Counted from the stretch's first letter, positions 49,553 to 61,740 are shown. The stretch is 64,000 nucleotides of DNA from Cryptomeria japonica (GCF_030272615.1 NC_081405.1:606513677-606577676); one strand, 5' to 3'. A program made the numbers and translations. Notes: generated from the letters alone by a model not told the origin.

Positions 49553-50893
49553 ATGAAGCTCTTAACCTGGAATGTTAGGGGCATGAATTTTACAAGCAGC
49601 GTCTCATAAAACGCTGCATCACAACAACTAAATTTGATATCTTAATAATACAAGAAACTAAACTTAACATAGGGGACATTAATACATTTAGGAAAAGACT
49701 AGGAGTCATGGAATTGGAAGGCTCCTTGGCAATGGGAGCCTATGGGGGTCTTGCAGTGATTTGGGGCCCTAGATTTGTCTCTTTCACTAAAGATAGATGT
49801 CAAGAAAATTGGATGAGTGGTTGGGTGAAGAGCATTAAGAATAACTTACAATTCCTCTTGATAAATATTTATGGACCAACACAGAATAGGGACAATTGAA
49901 AGGTTTGGTGTGAAATAGATTAATATATGTTAGCATTCCCAAACCAAATCTATATATTAGGAGGGGATTTTAATGCCATAACTAGTCACATAGAGAAACA
50001 GGGAGGGAGCCAGAAAGTACCTCAATCGACCACTAATTTTAAGGACTGGATCAATAAAAATAATTTTATAGAAATTAAAACAGCTAAAGATTCATTCACA
50101 TGGAATAATAGAAGAAGAGGTTTTAGCAACATAGAAGAGAAATTAGATAGATTCTTTCTTAAAGGAAGTCTAATGGAATTCCCTTATACCCTTTATGTGG
50201 ACATTATCCCTACATCTGGATTAGATCATTATCTTGTCTAGCTAACCATCAAAGAAGATACAAGGCCCATAAGGTGCCCTTTCAAGTTTGAACAAATGTG
50301 GTTGAAAGATGATAAATTATTAGAGTTAATAGAGAAATGGTAGGAGGAGGCAGATATTTTAGGATTGAAGTTATTTAAGGTAGTTATCAAATTAAAAATA
50401 GTAAAAAACAAACTGCTTTCATGGAATAAAAATCACTTTGGCAACATCTTTGAGTCAAATATAAACTTAGAAGAACTTGAAAGGGTTAATAATACGATAA
50501 TTGAAAACGGTATGGATGAGTCACTATATCTTAGAGAAAAGAGGCTTTTAGCTTAATATGAAGATATCTTAGCTAAGGAGGAAATCTTTTGGTGTTAGAA
50601 GTCTAGAGAAACTTGGCTTAATATTGGGGACAAGAACACTAGATTCTTCCATAATATCTCTAAGCAAAGAAGAACTATAAATAGAATAACAAAAATAAAA
50701 AATGGTTGTGGTGTTAGTTTAGAGGACCCTACTCAGATAGTAGTTGAATTTGTTAGGTATTATGAGAATATCTTAAATAACTGGGAGGGCTCTAATTTGA
50801 GTAATCAGAATGCAATTCTAGCAAGTATGTCGAAGATTATAACGGAATATCAAAATAAGAGTTTGTTGGCTAGATTTTCTAAAGTTGAGGTAG
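49553..50893 (+). pseudogene. LINE ORF2, endonuclease domain and linker (5' half)
   Basis: ATG at 49553 opens MKLLTWNVRGMN, a typical plant L1 ORF2 start. After a frame change the endonuclease blocks follow: IIQETKL, AYGGLAVIW, INIYGPTQ, GGDFNAI, KLDRFF and TSGLDHYLV. Downstream are the usual linker blocks with LSWNKNHFGNIF and GDKNTRFFH. Several in-frame stops occur (for example after PTQNRDN and DHYLV). The frame stops at GTA GAG, where the DNA transposon begins. The pre-insertion codons continue as GTA GAA GCT GCA at 61801. It is the target-nicking part of the LINE. Confidence 0.85.
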
Positions 50894-50920
50894 AGGGTGG
50901 CTGCAAGAAGTTGAGTCCCA
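50894..50920 (+). repeat. Left terminal inverted repeat of the DNA transposon
   Basis: Begins AGGGTGGCTGCAAGAAGTTG and continues to GTCCCA. It pairs with the reverse complement of 61774-61800 at 20 of 27 positions. A hairpin follows (stem CCACTTTT/AAAAGTGG, 50918-50938, loop GGGCA). Confidence 0.7.
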
Positions 50921-50938
50921 CTTTTGGGCAAAAAGTGG

Positions 50939-52127
50939 AAGTGTTTTCTCTGTTTTTCAAATTTTCTGTCGATTGATGTCAAAATTTGATGCACTTAGAG
51001 ATTGAATCTCAAAAAACTTCAGTAATAGAAAATGTAGTGCTCAGAGTCTACTTTTCAAATATGTAATTTATTTTAATCCCCACATGCTAGAATTCCCTTT
51101 TTAGTAGGCATGTTTAAAAACCAGTTTTTCAAAATCCCTGTTTCAGGACCATACCACACATGTACGACCAACCTTTTTTGATGCAAATAAATGAATTTTT
51201 GCAAATCCTTCTGGGAAATGATACCTAAGACACCAAATATTGATGAGAATATTTTTTCTTATTTTTTTATTGAATATATATTTTTTTATTAATTTTTAAC
51301 TAACAATAAAGTATATTTTCAAAACATCGGCTGTATGACCACCATAATTTGATGAAAATTTCATATTTTTCAAATTTTTTTTAATATTCAAAAGAATTGT
51401 ATGTAGATTGATGTCATATAATTTATTTTTCTAAAATCCTAAAAACAAAAAAGTTATTAAAGTTTTAGTGAACCTTGGTATTTTAGGTTTGGGTTCCACT
51501 TTTGATTAATAAATAATACAAAAATAGTAAAAGTAATCTTATCACTATGAAATTTACATTTCTGAAATCAGGACGCTAAAAACTCTAATGGGTTTTCGTT
51601 TCGTCAAAAAATTCAATCAGAAAGACCCTCAAAAAGTTAGCCCAAGGTAGAAATCTGATGTCGTTTTACCTTAGTCATTTTTTTGGAGGTCCAAGCATAG
51701 GCTCGGTGGGACCAAGCCTGTCCCGAAGCAAAAAACAAAGCTAAGGGTTGTTTCCTGCCCCTAATTTTAACAAATGGGCGCCTATTTTTTAAATTCAAAA
51801 AATGGGCGCCCTTTTCGCTTTGTACTGTTGAAAGCGAAACGGATGCCTGCTTCATTCAATAACGGGTGCCCGTTTCATTCAATAACGGGTGCCCATTTCA
51901 TTCAATAACGGGTGCCCGTTTCATTCAATAACAGATGCCCGTTTCTGAAAAGATTCGTTGGGCTAGAATCTGGCCCACAAGCACAAATCCCAATGATTGA
52001 ATGATTTTTCAATCATTGCCTGATAGGTACGATCTGCAAAGAGAATGTTTTGATTAATCATTCTCTTTGTTTGTCTTATTGTCGATTTGATAAGGAGATC
52101 GATTCGAATTCAAATTTTGGTGTAGCC
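50939..52127. other. Non-coding 5' region of the DNA transposon, with subterminal repeats
   Basis: No gene. Contains AAATGGGCGCC-type motifs near 51771 and 51803, then the 23-bp repeats at 51838-51944. The transposase promoter must lie here; no clear TATA box stands out. Confidence 0.5.
51838..51944. repeat. 23-bp subterminal tandem repeat, four copies
   Basis: Copies start at 51851, 51874, 51897 and 51920, each close to TTCATTCAATAACGGGTGCC followed by CG or CA. A partial copy precedes them. The core CGGGTGCCCG recurs in the right end of the element (61718-61730). Confidence 0.85.
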
Positions 52128-55100
52128 ATGGGATCAAATCAACGTAGGAAGAGGCAAAGGAAGGTTCTGACAACTGAGGAGATTGCAGCAAATAGGGAGG
52201 AGGCAATGCGTCAATGAGAGAGAAGATCAAGAATGAGACAAGGAGCTTCAAGTTCCACAATCGTTTTAGAAGAGGAGAACATCAATGAGACCATAAATGC
52301 TGACGAAGGAAACACAATAGAACCATTTAATTCAAGTGCATCTTCTAATCCATTATTGGATACATGTATGTCTTCACAGCCCTATGTTTTTTCTCATGAA
52401 GAAATTGGTGATTTAGTAGAAGCAGGTTACTTATTAAATAAAATTCTAATTGAAAATCAAACCCCAAATGAAATTAGAACTCAAATTGAAACTGAAATTG
52501 AATTCCAAATTGAAACCCCAAATGAAACTAGATCTCAACTTGAAACTGAAATTGAAACCGAATTTGAAACTCGAAATGAAATTGAAAATCCACCTGCAAC
52601 TAAAACCAATAATGTGTTTGTAGACATGGAAACACCAATTGAAAATGAAACATGTTTGAATGATAATCAAATGAATGAAAATTTTGAAATTAAAAGTGAT
52701 GTACTAGATAACCTTCCTGGCTTGGTTTCATGGAGACAGATTAGGACACATGCAAATAAATTGTTTAGACATTTTTTTTATAATAAGAAATTTGGATTTC
52801 AATGTCAATTAATGGTACAACTAATTAAGATGACTAAAATGCAAAAAGTGATGAAGAAGTTAGGCTTTTATGTCAAACCCAAGAAGAAGGATGAGTCTTT
52901 AAAACAAGTTGTATCGACTGTTGCTAGCACCTTTGATACAATTGGAAAGAAAAGTTGTTCTAAAGATAAAAATGTGGCACGACGAGCAATAACAATAGCT
53001 TTAGTAAGACAAACAACTTCTAATAAAAGAATGATGAGTAACATAAGTGGATATCTTAATATTCATCGCAAAACTTTGTCAAGAGCTGTAAAAAGAAGAG
53101 TTAATTTTGAAAGTGATCCGGCAAACAAATTGTGGACTTTTAGTGGTAGACTACCAAGATCTGATATGAAACTTACTGGTGAAGTCAAAAATTTGATCGA
53201 AAAATTCTGGCACGATAATACAAGAGTATCACCTAATGTTAGAGATGTTCTTAAATTAAGAATTGGGTCAAAAATTCGTGATCCACATCCAAAACACCTA
53301 TTGGACATGACTCAAACTGAATTGTATAAAAAAAATTTGGATGATAAGGTGTTGACTATTAGCATTTGTCAAAGGTCTTTTGAAAAGTGTAAACCTTGGT
53401 ATGTTCGAATTAACAAGGAAAGAGTCACATGTTGTTGCAAAACTCATGTTCAATTTCGCTACCATTATGATGTATTTCGATATATACGTGTTACCATGCA
53501 TGGTAATGGAATGTTCCAAGAATGTGGTATAAATATACCACCTGAAACTATAAAGAAGTTTATTTCAAGTTTGTTTTGCAACCCACTAAATGAACAAAAT
53601 TTTCTTTTCAATGCATGTGTTTCTGGTGTATGTGATATATGTGGCAATCTTGCATTGTTGGATGAATGTTTGCATGAAAATCTTTCAAATGATTTTGGAC
53701 AACAATTAGTTGATGTTAAAAGATTTAAAACTGTCGAGTATCCACTGAAAGATGGAAAGGTTGGAAAACGATGCGATCTAATCACTGAAAAAGTTAGTGT
53801 TCATTCATTTATGAATGAATTCAAGAGTAACATTGTACCTAAATATGTTAAACACACTCAAAATGCTAGATGGATTGATGGTTAGTTTCGAATATGTAAG
53901 GATACATTTCATGTTGGTAGTATACTTTCGGTTGTTGACTTTGCAGAGAGCTACACGCTTGCACCACAAGATGAGGTCCAATCACAATACTACAATTCAG
54001 TGCAAGTATCGATTTTTGTCCATATTGTCTATAGGCATGCACCAGATAGTACAGAAGAGGATCGCAAAATTTTGAGAGAGTACCATTTCTATATGAGTGA
54101 TAATAAATTACACTCATCTGAGTTTGTCCAGTTTTTCTTCAAGACCTTTCTTCAGAATTTGAGGGAGAGAGAAATTCAGATGACACAACATCTAATATGG
54201 TCTGATAATTGCACAGGGCAATTCAAGAATGCTAGAATGTTTTATTGGTTGAGTAGGATTCATAAGAAAACTAATATCGAAAACATGTGGAGTTTTTTTC
54301 AGGCTGGACACGGGAAAGGAGAACATGACAGTGCCAGTGCATGTATTAAGAGAGCCCTTTGCAGAGAGCAACTCAAATTCGAGGAAAAGGCTAAATTTAA
54401 AAATGCAAGTGCAATTGTGGATTGGTGTAGTGCAAATTTATCCACAGGATCAAGTCAGAACTCTACAATTAGACGTTTCTTCTGGCTATTTAAAGAGGAG
54501 AATATCCTTCCAAGATATGATTGTGATACAATCAATGGGTCAGCTAGATGGCATTCATTTAAGAGTTCTAATTCTAACACTTAGACTATATGGACTAGAG
54601 AGCTTGCATGTTTTTGTCAATTTTGTGTTGCAGGTGAATGGGAAGAATGCGAGAATATGGAATGGGTCGAAGAATGGCAACACAAATCCTTAACATCTAC
54701 TGAGACACAATATGAAGATGTTAGAAGAAATGAAGACCCTGATCATGCATTTGCATCAGAAGATTATGATCATGTTTCAAACCTCATACAACCTAGTAAT
54801 TTAATTCAATTTATTGTTTATAACTTTAAATTATATATTTTATGTATTGTCATATAATTTATGATTACATATTTGAATTATAAATTCTAACAAGTTTTAT
54901 TTTTACATGTACTTAAATTTGTTTTCTAGGACATGTGTATGTTGTTGTTGCACCTGAGGATAATGATGAGCAGGTTGAGTATTGGCTAGCTAGATGTGTA
55001 GAACCTAAGAAAAAGTTGATATGTGATCAAGTAGATGATGATGGTTTTCAGTATCCAGTTGGGTCTGTTGTGGTAGTTGGTACATGGCTACGCAAATACT

Positions 55101-55315
55101 TAACAAGAAGGAATGGCTTACCAACTTATGAAGACTACCAATCAGAAAAGAAGATTATACACTATTCTCATTTGGTGGTGGCAACAAACATGAAATTAGA
55201 AAGATTCAAAGGTAGACCTGCTAATAAGGTATTGTGGACACTTTCAGTAGAAGAGCATGAGACAATCATAGATGCATTGCAGAAGAGAGAGGATGCAGAT
55301 GGTACATTAGGTTGA
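52128..55315 (+). pseudogene. DDE-type transposase gene of the DNA transposon, two exons, three in-frame stops
   Basis: Exon 1 is 52128-54795; a 134-bp phase-1 intron follows (GTAATT ... TTTTCTAG); exon 2 is 54930-55315. Together 1017 codons. ATG at 52128 fits the frame and gives a basic N terminus (RRKRQRK, residues 6-12). A Glu/Thr-rich repetitive stretch (about 105-150) precedes a basic region (about 210-330). A Cys cluster CVSGVCDICG lies near residue 500. The catalytic core is inferred as D604 (VVDFAESY), D693 (WSDNCTGQFKN) and E732 (GHGKGEHD). A Cys-rich ELACFCQFC lies near 825-835. Exon 2 is a small globular C-terminal domain (YWLARCVEP, GTWLRKYL). In-frame stops: TGA 52215-52217, TAG 53883-53885, TAG 54582-54584, all obtainable by single base changes. 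The SDxxxxQFKN...HGKGE.D pattern resembles uncharacterised DDE-like proteins I recall from animals. Not functional as it stands. Confidence 0.75.
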
Positions 55316-55580
55316 ATCAAATTTATATGCATGTAAGTTTGTGTTACTTGTGTGTTCACTCTTTTATATTTAATCATGATAATTGTTTTTCTTTGTCCCT
55401 TTAACATTGTATTTGTCTACATTTGATACAATTTTGGTTTCATAAACAATATTGTATTAGTTATCTTCTTCTTAATGTTATTTTGTGCACATTGTAATTG
55501 TGTTACAATTGAATTCTAATTTTTTATGATATATTTATTTTATCGTAATCTCTTCATAGATTAATTGTAAGTTCAAAGAT
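55316..55580. repeat. 265-bp direct repeat, copy 1
   Basis: Starts right after the transposase stop codon and is nearly identical by eye to 56137-56401, 821 bp downstream. Confidence 0.9.
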
Positions 55581-56136
55581 AGAATTGTGTCTTAAATATG
55601 ACAACTCTATATTTATCATTGTATGACAAATCTATATTTATTGTGTGCTTTTTTATTTTAGTACGATGGAATCCATGCTTTTCATACCACTACTATCCGC
55701 ACTAATAAACCATCAATACACTAGTAAAGTAGTGTGGTCAACTTAAGAGGAAAGTCGAGACTATGTTTGTAGCTCTTACTCTATTACACATTTTGCATTT
55801 GAGGTTGTTACACACTCCTTGCCCAATGGCTTTGTTATAGCTATATAAATAAATTATATTATGGAAAAGGAGGTCAAAATGTTCACCTACCATCTTTCAA
55901 TGTAATTATTCCATATAGCGGGGCTTCCTTTACTTATTCCAACCCTTCAAAATGTCAAAAGAATTATGTATATCAAAAAGAAATTGACAAGAAAGAATCT
56001 ATGTCTACTTCCTTTCAAATCATTGAACAATGTTCTTCAAACCTTCCTAATAATTTGGTTACCCTTAGTTCCATCAATCTATTGGATTCCTCTATGAGAT
56101 TAATTTATAATTAATAATCCTTTTTATAATTTCCAT
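55581..56136. other. Segment between the two direct repeats
   Basis: 556 bp, AT-rich, no gene. Either the unit of an 821-bp tandem duplication that has lost its second copy, or an insertion into a duplicated 3' region. Confidence 0.5.
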
Positions 56137-56401
56137 ATCAAATTTATATGCATGTAAGTTTGTGATACTTTTGTGTTCACTCTTTTATATTTAATCATGA
56201 TAATTGTTTTCCTTTGTCCCTTTAACATTGTATTTGTCTACATTTGATACAATTTTGGTTTCATAAACAACATTGTATTAGTTATCTTCTTCTTAATATT
56301 ATTTTGTGCACATTGTAATTGTGTTACAATTAAATTCTAATTTTTTATGATATATTTATTTTATCGTAATCTCTTCATAGAGTAATTGTAAGTTCAAAGA
56401 T
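56137..56401. repeat. 265-bp direct repeat, copy 2
   Basis: Matches 55316-55580 with a handful of substitutions. A long A/T-rich, TCCTATATATAATCACATAA-type repetitive stretch follows to about 56870. Confidence 0.9.
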
Positions 56402-56872
56402 TTTATTATTATTTTAAGAATAGGATGTTATTGTAAATTGGGATAATTATTTTATTGAATTGTAAATTGTTGCACTATAAGATGATCAATCACAATGTTA
56501 AAATATAAAGTCATAAATAGATCACATAACAAGTCATAAATAAAAAGTCCTATATACAATCACATAACAATTCCTGATGACATAATAACAAGTCTTGAAA
56601 AAATAAAAATAAGGAAATGGCATTAAAACAAGTCCAAATAACATAATAACAAAACAATGTATCACATATATAATCACTAGAGTGCGCCAAATCACATAAT
56701 ACGACCTGCTATCATAATAACAAGGAAATGACACAATAAAAAGTCCTATATATAATCACATAACAACAAGTCCTATATATAATCACATAATAACAAGTCC
56801 CAGGATAACATAACAAGTGTCATCATAAAAAGTCCATAATACAATAACATGACATGATCTAAAATATACAAT

Positions 56873-58894
56873 CTAAGAACTCGCGTGCATCTCATCTGCA
56901 GTCCTCTTCACTCCACGTAAAGGTGGCTGAGATGAATCATCCTGTTCTATGTGGTCCTGAGATGCACCATCCCATGTCTGTGTAGTATCAGTGTATGCAC
57001 CCTCCTATGCAATATTAGTGACTCCACCCTCCTGTGCAGTATCAGTGTCTGCACCCTCCTATAAATTATTAAGAGATTTTACATGAGAAGAATATTTTAC
57101 ATGAAAAGAAGTTGCATACATAATTCACTTATAAAGTAATTAAATACTAAAAAATTTAAAATAAATTACCATACGACCGTGCTCTACAATGCCCTCACTG
57201 GTACGTGGAGGTCCACTATCATGAACAAGAAAAGTGGTTGTAGTCAAGTCCTGCAAAAAAAAACATTGTACATCAATTTTGATAATCCCTATAAAAGCCA
57301 AGTACACAGTATAAACAAATTAGAAATTATTTTTCTAATCATCACCTCAAATGATAATTTCGATGGTTGCATCTGGCTCAATCCCATAGCCATACCAATA
57401 CTGGTAGTGGTATCGACCTGAATAACATATATAAAGCATGAATCAAACTTGTATATATACATAAATGATAAAGTATATATATAGACTACAAGATTATCAT
57501 AGAAAAGCATACATATGATGCAGGCAAAGTAACTGATGGTCGAAGGCGTACATGTGATGCACCATCAAACAATCCAGAAGCCTACAATTGCAAAAAATAA
57601 CAAGCGTGAATCAAAGTTGTACATCAATTAGTAAGCACGTAAACACTTTAAATTAATGGATGAAAAACATACTAGTGGTATATGAGGTTGAGCCTCAGTG
57701 GTCCATGGGTCACGTGAAGAACTACCCACCTCAATGCTACACGAAGCACCCTACAAAATTGAAAAAACATATCATATGTACATCATTACATTAAAATTTT
57801 TATTATTTATTTTAAATGTACATATCAATACAATGTATCTAGATGAAAGTGCATACCGTAAATGGGGCACCAACATCTCTAGGTATTGAGGCAACATGTT
57901 GTCAGTTCCTCAATGATGTGGTATGATCCATCCTCTGTTAAAAAAAAAATGACTCATGTTATGGTTCATATGTGTATATATAAGGAATTTAATATTGCAT
58001 TGTAAATTATATAAATAAATTTGTACCTCTTTAGGCTGATCATCGTCTGCCCACAGGAGATCAACATACGAAGAGATGACATCAACATGTGCAGCCTCCT
58101 CGACATCATCATAACCACCATGGGCAGCATCAACATCATCAAAATCACCACCTCCTCCAGGGGTAGCCTCACTCTGTGGACCCTTACATACATCCCCACA
58201 GCTCATGCAAACATGTGCTAAGCTGGGGGCAACCCTCACCTCCCGCAACTATTGTACTGAATTGCCCAACATGGCACTCAATGAACCTAGAGAAGAATCC
58301 ACTACTTGATGATGGGCAGGTGCTGGAACAACTGGTGATGGAAGAGGAACCAATGGATCATCGCGCACATGGTTTCTAAACCTGTCACTCAATTTTGCTT
58401 ATGGCCTATCCTGGGGCATGCCTCTCCCAACCCCCTGAAATGATCTAATATCAAAGTAATTGGGCTTTTTGCCCAATTCAAATTCAGCCCATAATTTCTT
58501 TAAAAAATACATCGGGACCTCATGATTGGACCATCTACCACCATTTTTTTTTTAATTCATTAACTTGTTTGTATGTGAGGCCATTAGCATAAAATGCACG
58601 CAATCCCTCACGCCAACTACGATAGCTATCTAGCTCGCTATCTAATGCCTGCACAGACTATACATTGCCTTGCATACTATCTGCTAGGCGTAACAACTGA
58701 GGAGGTGGATGAGGCTCACGCCTAATAGTATGAATATCTCTAATCAAAACATCAATATTCATCCTAATTGTCTATCTCAACTGATCGAGTGGAGGAGGAG
58801 GTGGAGGTGGAGGTGGAGGTGGAGGTGGAGGCGGTGGAGGTGGAGTTGGAGGTGGTTCTAGACCTAATAGCTCATCTATCTCAAACTCATCCAT
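56873..58894 (-). pseudogene. Second gene of the DNA transposon, seven inferred exons, decayed; function unknown
   Basis: ATG at 58894 opens MDEFEIDELLGLEPPP, then a run of about 17 Pro, then a helical region with RLADSMQGN, REGLRAFYANGLTYKQVNEL and WSNHEVPMYFLKKLWAEF, somewhat Myb/SANT-like in spacing. Exons by GT-AG sites: 58894-58027, 57934-57857, 57750-57673, 57581-57513, 57417-57346, 57250-57170 and 57058-56873. The last six measure 78, 78, 69, 72, 81 and 186 bases, all multiples of three, and join in phase 0. The C terminus has EGADTDTAQ-type repeats and ends KRTADEMHASS. Breaks: stops after DQLR, QGNV, PQDRP and GNSVQ, a frame change at a ten-A run near 58545, a TGA in exon 2 and a TAG in exon 7. 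It lies tail to tail with the transposase. Many plant DNA transposons carry a second DNA-binding protein, so that role is possible but unproven. Confidence 0.65.
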
Positions 58895-60709
58895 TATGTG
58901 AAAATAATCTGCATATATATACAAACATGAAAATTTACAATTACAAACTATTTAATTTACATTTCACCTTCCAAAAAAACTTATAATTAAATACAATTTA
59001 ACAACTTAAATATAAAAAAAGGAAACTCACATAGATCTATAATATTATTAATAGGTGGGTAATAATAAGCATCATTTAAGAAATATTATCCACTTAAATC
59101 AAAGTATAAGAAAAATTATACAAAATAAAACATCATAATACCCATGCAACTCAAACAATACTTTTTAACATCTAAACATGAATTAGTATAAGTTCCATCA
59201 AAATCATAAAAATAATCATAAGTTAAAGTCATAAGTTATATCTATGAACTTGTCAATGCATGTACTACTTTGTTGTGTTCTTTTCTAGAATCATTGGATG
59301 ATTTAGTGACCGCAACTAGTAGTACTACACTAAGTTGAAGCTTGAATAAACAGTAGGTTCTCTACTCTTGGAGGAGTTAAAACAAAAAAAAACTGTATTT
59401 TTTTTATATTGGTATTTTCTTGTTCAAAGTTGCAACCCACAAAATGTGATTCCAATATTGATCTATATTTGATTCTTATTTTTATTAAATCTACCACTAG
59501 TGTGATTTATTGTCCTCTTAACTTAAATCAAGCTATGTAAATTTAAAGCCTCGTAACTTTTGATAGAGAGCATATTTTTTCATGCTTCATGTGGCATTGA
59601 AAAGGTGGTTCATAAATCTTCATAGATCACACAATTGTTTTCTAGAATATTCCCTCGTATTTTATATTTGTTTTTTTGTGATTTCACATTCTAGTCATTT
59701 ACTTGGACATCTTGGCACTTGAAAATGACCGTCTTACATGAGATGAATTTGTTTGATATGTTTTATATGTATTGATTTTATTGATCTTTTAAGTTTTTAT
59801 TTGAGGAGGTATCATAGGTTTCTCTATTCATCCTTTTGTGGTAAAATTAGAAAGGGATAACTATGATTCTTTTGTAAAATGGTATCTTGATAAGTTTAGG
59901 TTGTGTAATCATTTTCCTTTTATGTATGGAGTCATACCTAAACTAGAAACACTAGACATTATATAATCTTGGTGTAACATCATTGACCATGTAGGAGTGA
60001 TTTGATCTCATATCAAGATCATGATTCTATGTGTATTGCATTGGATATTGATTTCCCCCACACACTTTGGAATAGAATTTAGGAGATCCATGGAGACCCT
60101 CATATCTCCATTCCTAGAGGATCATATTGTAGATTGTTTCATTCCCTTTGTAATGAAGATCACATACCCTTCGATGGTGATACTTTTAAAGAGGAAATTT
60201 ATTATATCATAGGTCTTGCATGTTTTGACAATTTAGAGGCTTGTCTCATTCTTCAAGTACTAATCCTATCAAGACCTAATATCCATCTTAAATGTTTTTT
60301 ATTATTTTAGATTATTATCACCAATTCCATAAACCCAATTGATTTAGTCTACATGACATTAATCACCTTCTAAACATGACCACTTGGGATTCATATCTTT
60401 TGAATATATTATCCTTGTTTGAGGAGTTTAGAATTACATATGTTAAATATTATTTTGAGGATATTGATATCCTCTTTCATGATTGGGATAATTTAGGAAG
60501 TAGTGAGGATTAATAGTGATAGTTAGACTATTATCAAATTTAAGAACCCTAATTTTCACACACACAAAAAAACATATTCATATTCATTATCATTTTAAAG
60601 TTCAATTTAAACATAAATTAAACATCTAACTTTTACAAAAGAATCCCATAAATAAATACAACATTTAGAAATATAAATTTAAACATTCATACTTTTATGC
60701 ATGATTAAA

Positions 60710-60760
<51 letters not shown>

Positions 60761-60881
60761 GTAATTTGAGATACAATGAGTTAGAGAGAGAATAGATAAT
60801 TTGAGAGATAGAGAGTAGGTAATGATAGAGACTAGGTAATGATAGAGAGAGTGTAACGTGTGAAAGAAAGAGAGAGGGGTA

Positions 60882-60915
<34 letters not shown>

Positions 60916-61573
60916 GGGGGTAATGTGTGTGTGTGAGAAAGAGAGGGGATAATGAGAGATTGAGAGAGAGAGAGAGAGCGTAATGACAGAGATGGTAACG
61001 TGTACGTGTTTGTGAGAGAGATAAGGGGGGTTTATTGTTGATTTTCATCTAGGGTTTATTGTTTATTAATTTTTTAGGGTTTGTTGTTTGTTTATTTTCT
61101 ATGGTTTATCATTCATTTTTTTCTATTTAGGGTTAAGTGTTCATTTTTCTGTTCAGGGTTTATTGTCTATTTTTTGTGTCTAATGTTTATTGTTCATTTA
61201 GGTTTTTGTGTTTTGTTTTTTTCCTACGATTTAAATACTATTCATGTTTTTTGTTTTTTTCCTACGGTTTTTACTATTCATGTTTTTTGCAATATTTAAA
61301 AACTAAAAACTATTTTTAACATGAAATAAAATAAAATAAAAGACGATTTTCAAACTTTAAAACATAAAAATTAAAAAATAACAATACATTAACATTTTTT
61401 TATGAAAAACAATAAAAATAAATAAAATAGAATATAAAAAATAAAACTAAATACCTGGAAGGAGGTAAAAATGGTCTGGGGGGTCAGCTGGGGTGAAAAA
61501 AATGGGTACTCGTGCTCCTCAGAAATGTCTACCCATTTTCCAAATAGTGAAAATGATGGAAAATGGTTTTAAA
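58895..61573. other. Non-coding part of the DNA transposon
   Basis: Upstream of the second gene, TGCAG at about 58911-58915 may be a leader acceptor. 59760-60520 gives peptide-like plus-strand remnants in shifting frames (for example a stretch near 60040-60230) that I cannot assign. 60712-60757 is a perfect (AG)n run, followed to about 61020 by mixed GA and GT repeats. 61020-61300 is T-rich with GGTTTATTGTT-type near-repeats. Confidence 0.5.
60712..60757. repeat. (AG)n microsatellite
   Basis: 46 bases of perfect AG dinucleotide, extended by imperfect GA/GT tracts to about 61020. Confidence 0.95.
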
Positions 61574-61595
61574 AAAATAAATAAATACACTTCAA

Positions 61596-61740
61596 AAACG
61601 GACGCTCATTTTTTTCAAATCGAGCACCCAATTTGAAAGAAACGGGTGTTCATTTAGCTTCGGGCACCTGTTGCTAAACAAGCGCTCATTTCTTGATGGC
61701 TCAGGCACTCGAAGCTAAACGGGTGCCCGATTTTTAGCGG
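61596..61740. repeat. Right subterminal repeats of the DNA transposon
   Basis: Contains AACGGACGCTCATTT, AACGGGTGTTCATTT, CGGGCACCTG and AACGGGTGCCCGATTT, variants of the same core found four times at 51851-51944 on the left side. Confidence 0.65.

Larger units (their letters stand above)
46740..50893 (+). mobile_element. L1-type LINE, 5' part (ORF1 and endonuclease half of ORF2)
   Basis: Coding remnants in plus orientation: an ORF1-like region (about 46760-49550), then ORF2 from 49553 with apurinic-endonuclease motifs. The element breaks at 50893 and continues at 61801, separated by a DNA transposon. The 5' end is uncertain. Many stops and frame changes show an old copy. Confidence 0.75.

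Noticed and set aside
52446-53785. Minus-strand ORFs opposite the transposase
   Set aside because: Phe/Asn/Ser-rich shadows of the Glu/Lys-rich transposase exon.
58768-58986. Plus-strand ORF with Val-Glu repeats
   Set aside because: Reverse shadow of the poly-proline run in the first exon of the second transposon gene.
60695-61048. Minus-strand Ser/Leu-rich ORF of 117 residues
   Set aside because: Translation of the (AG)n and GT microsatellite tract.
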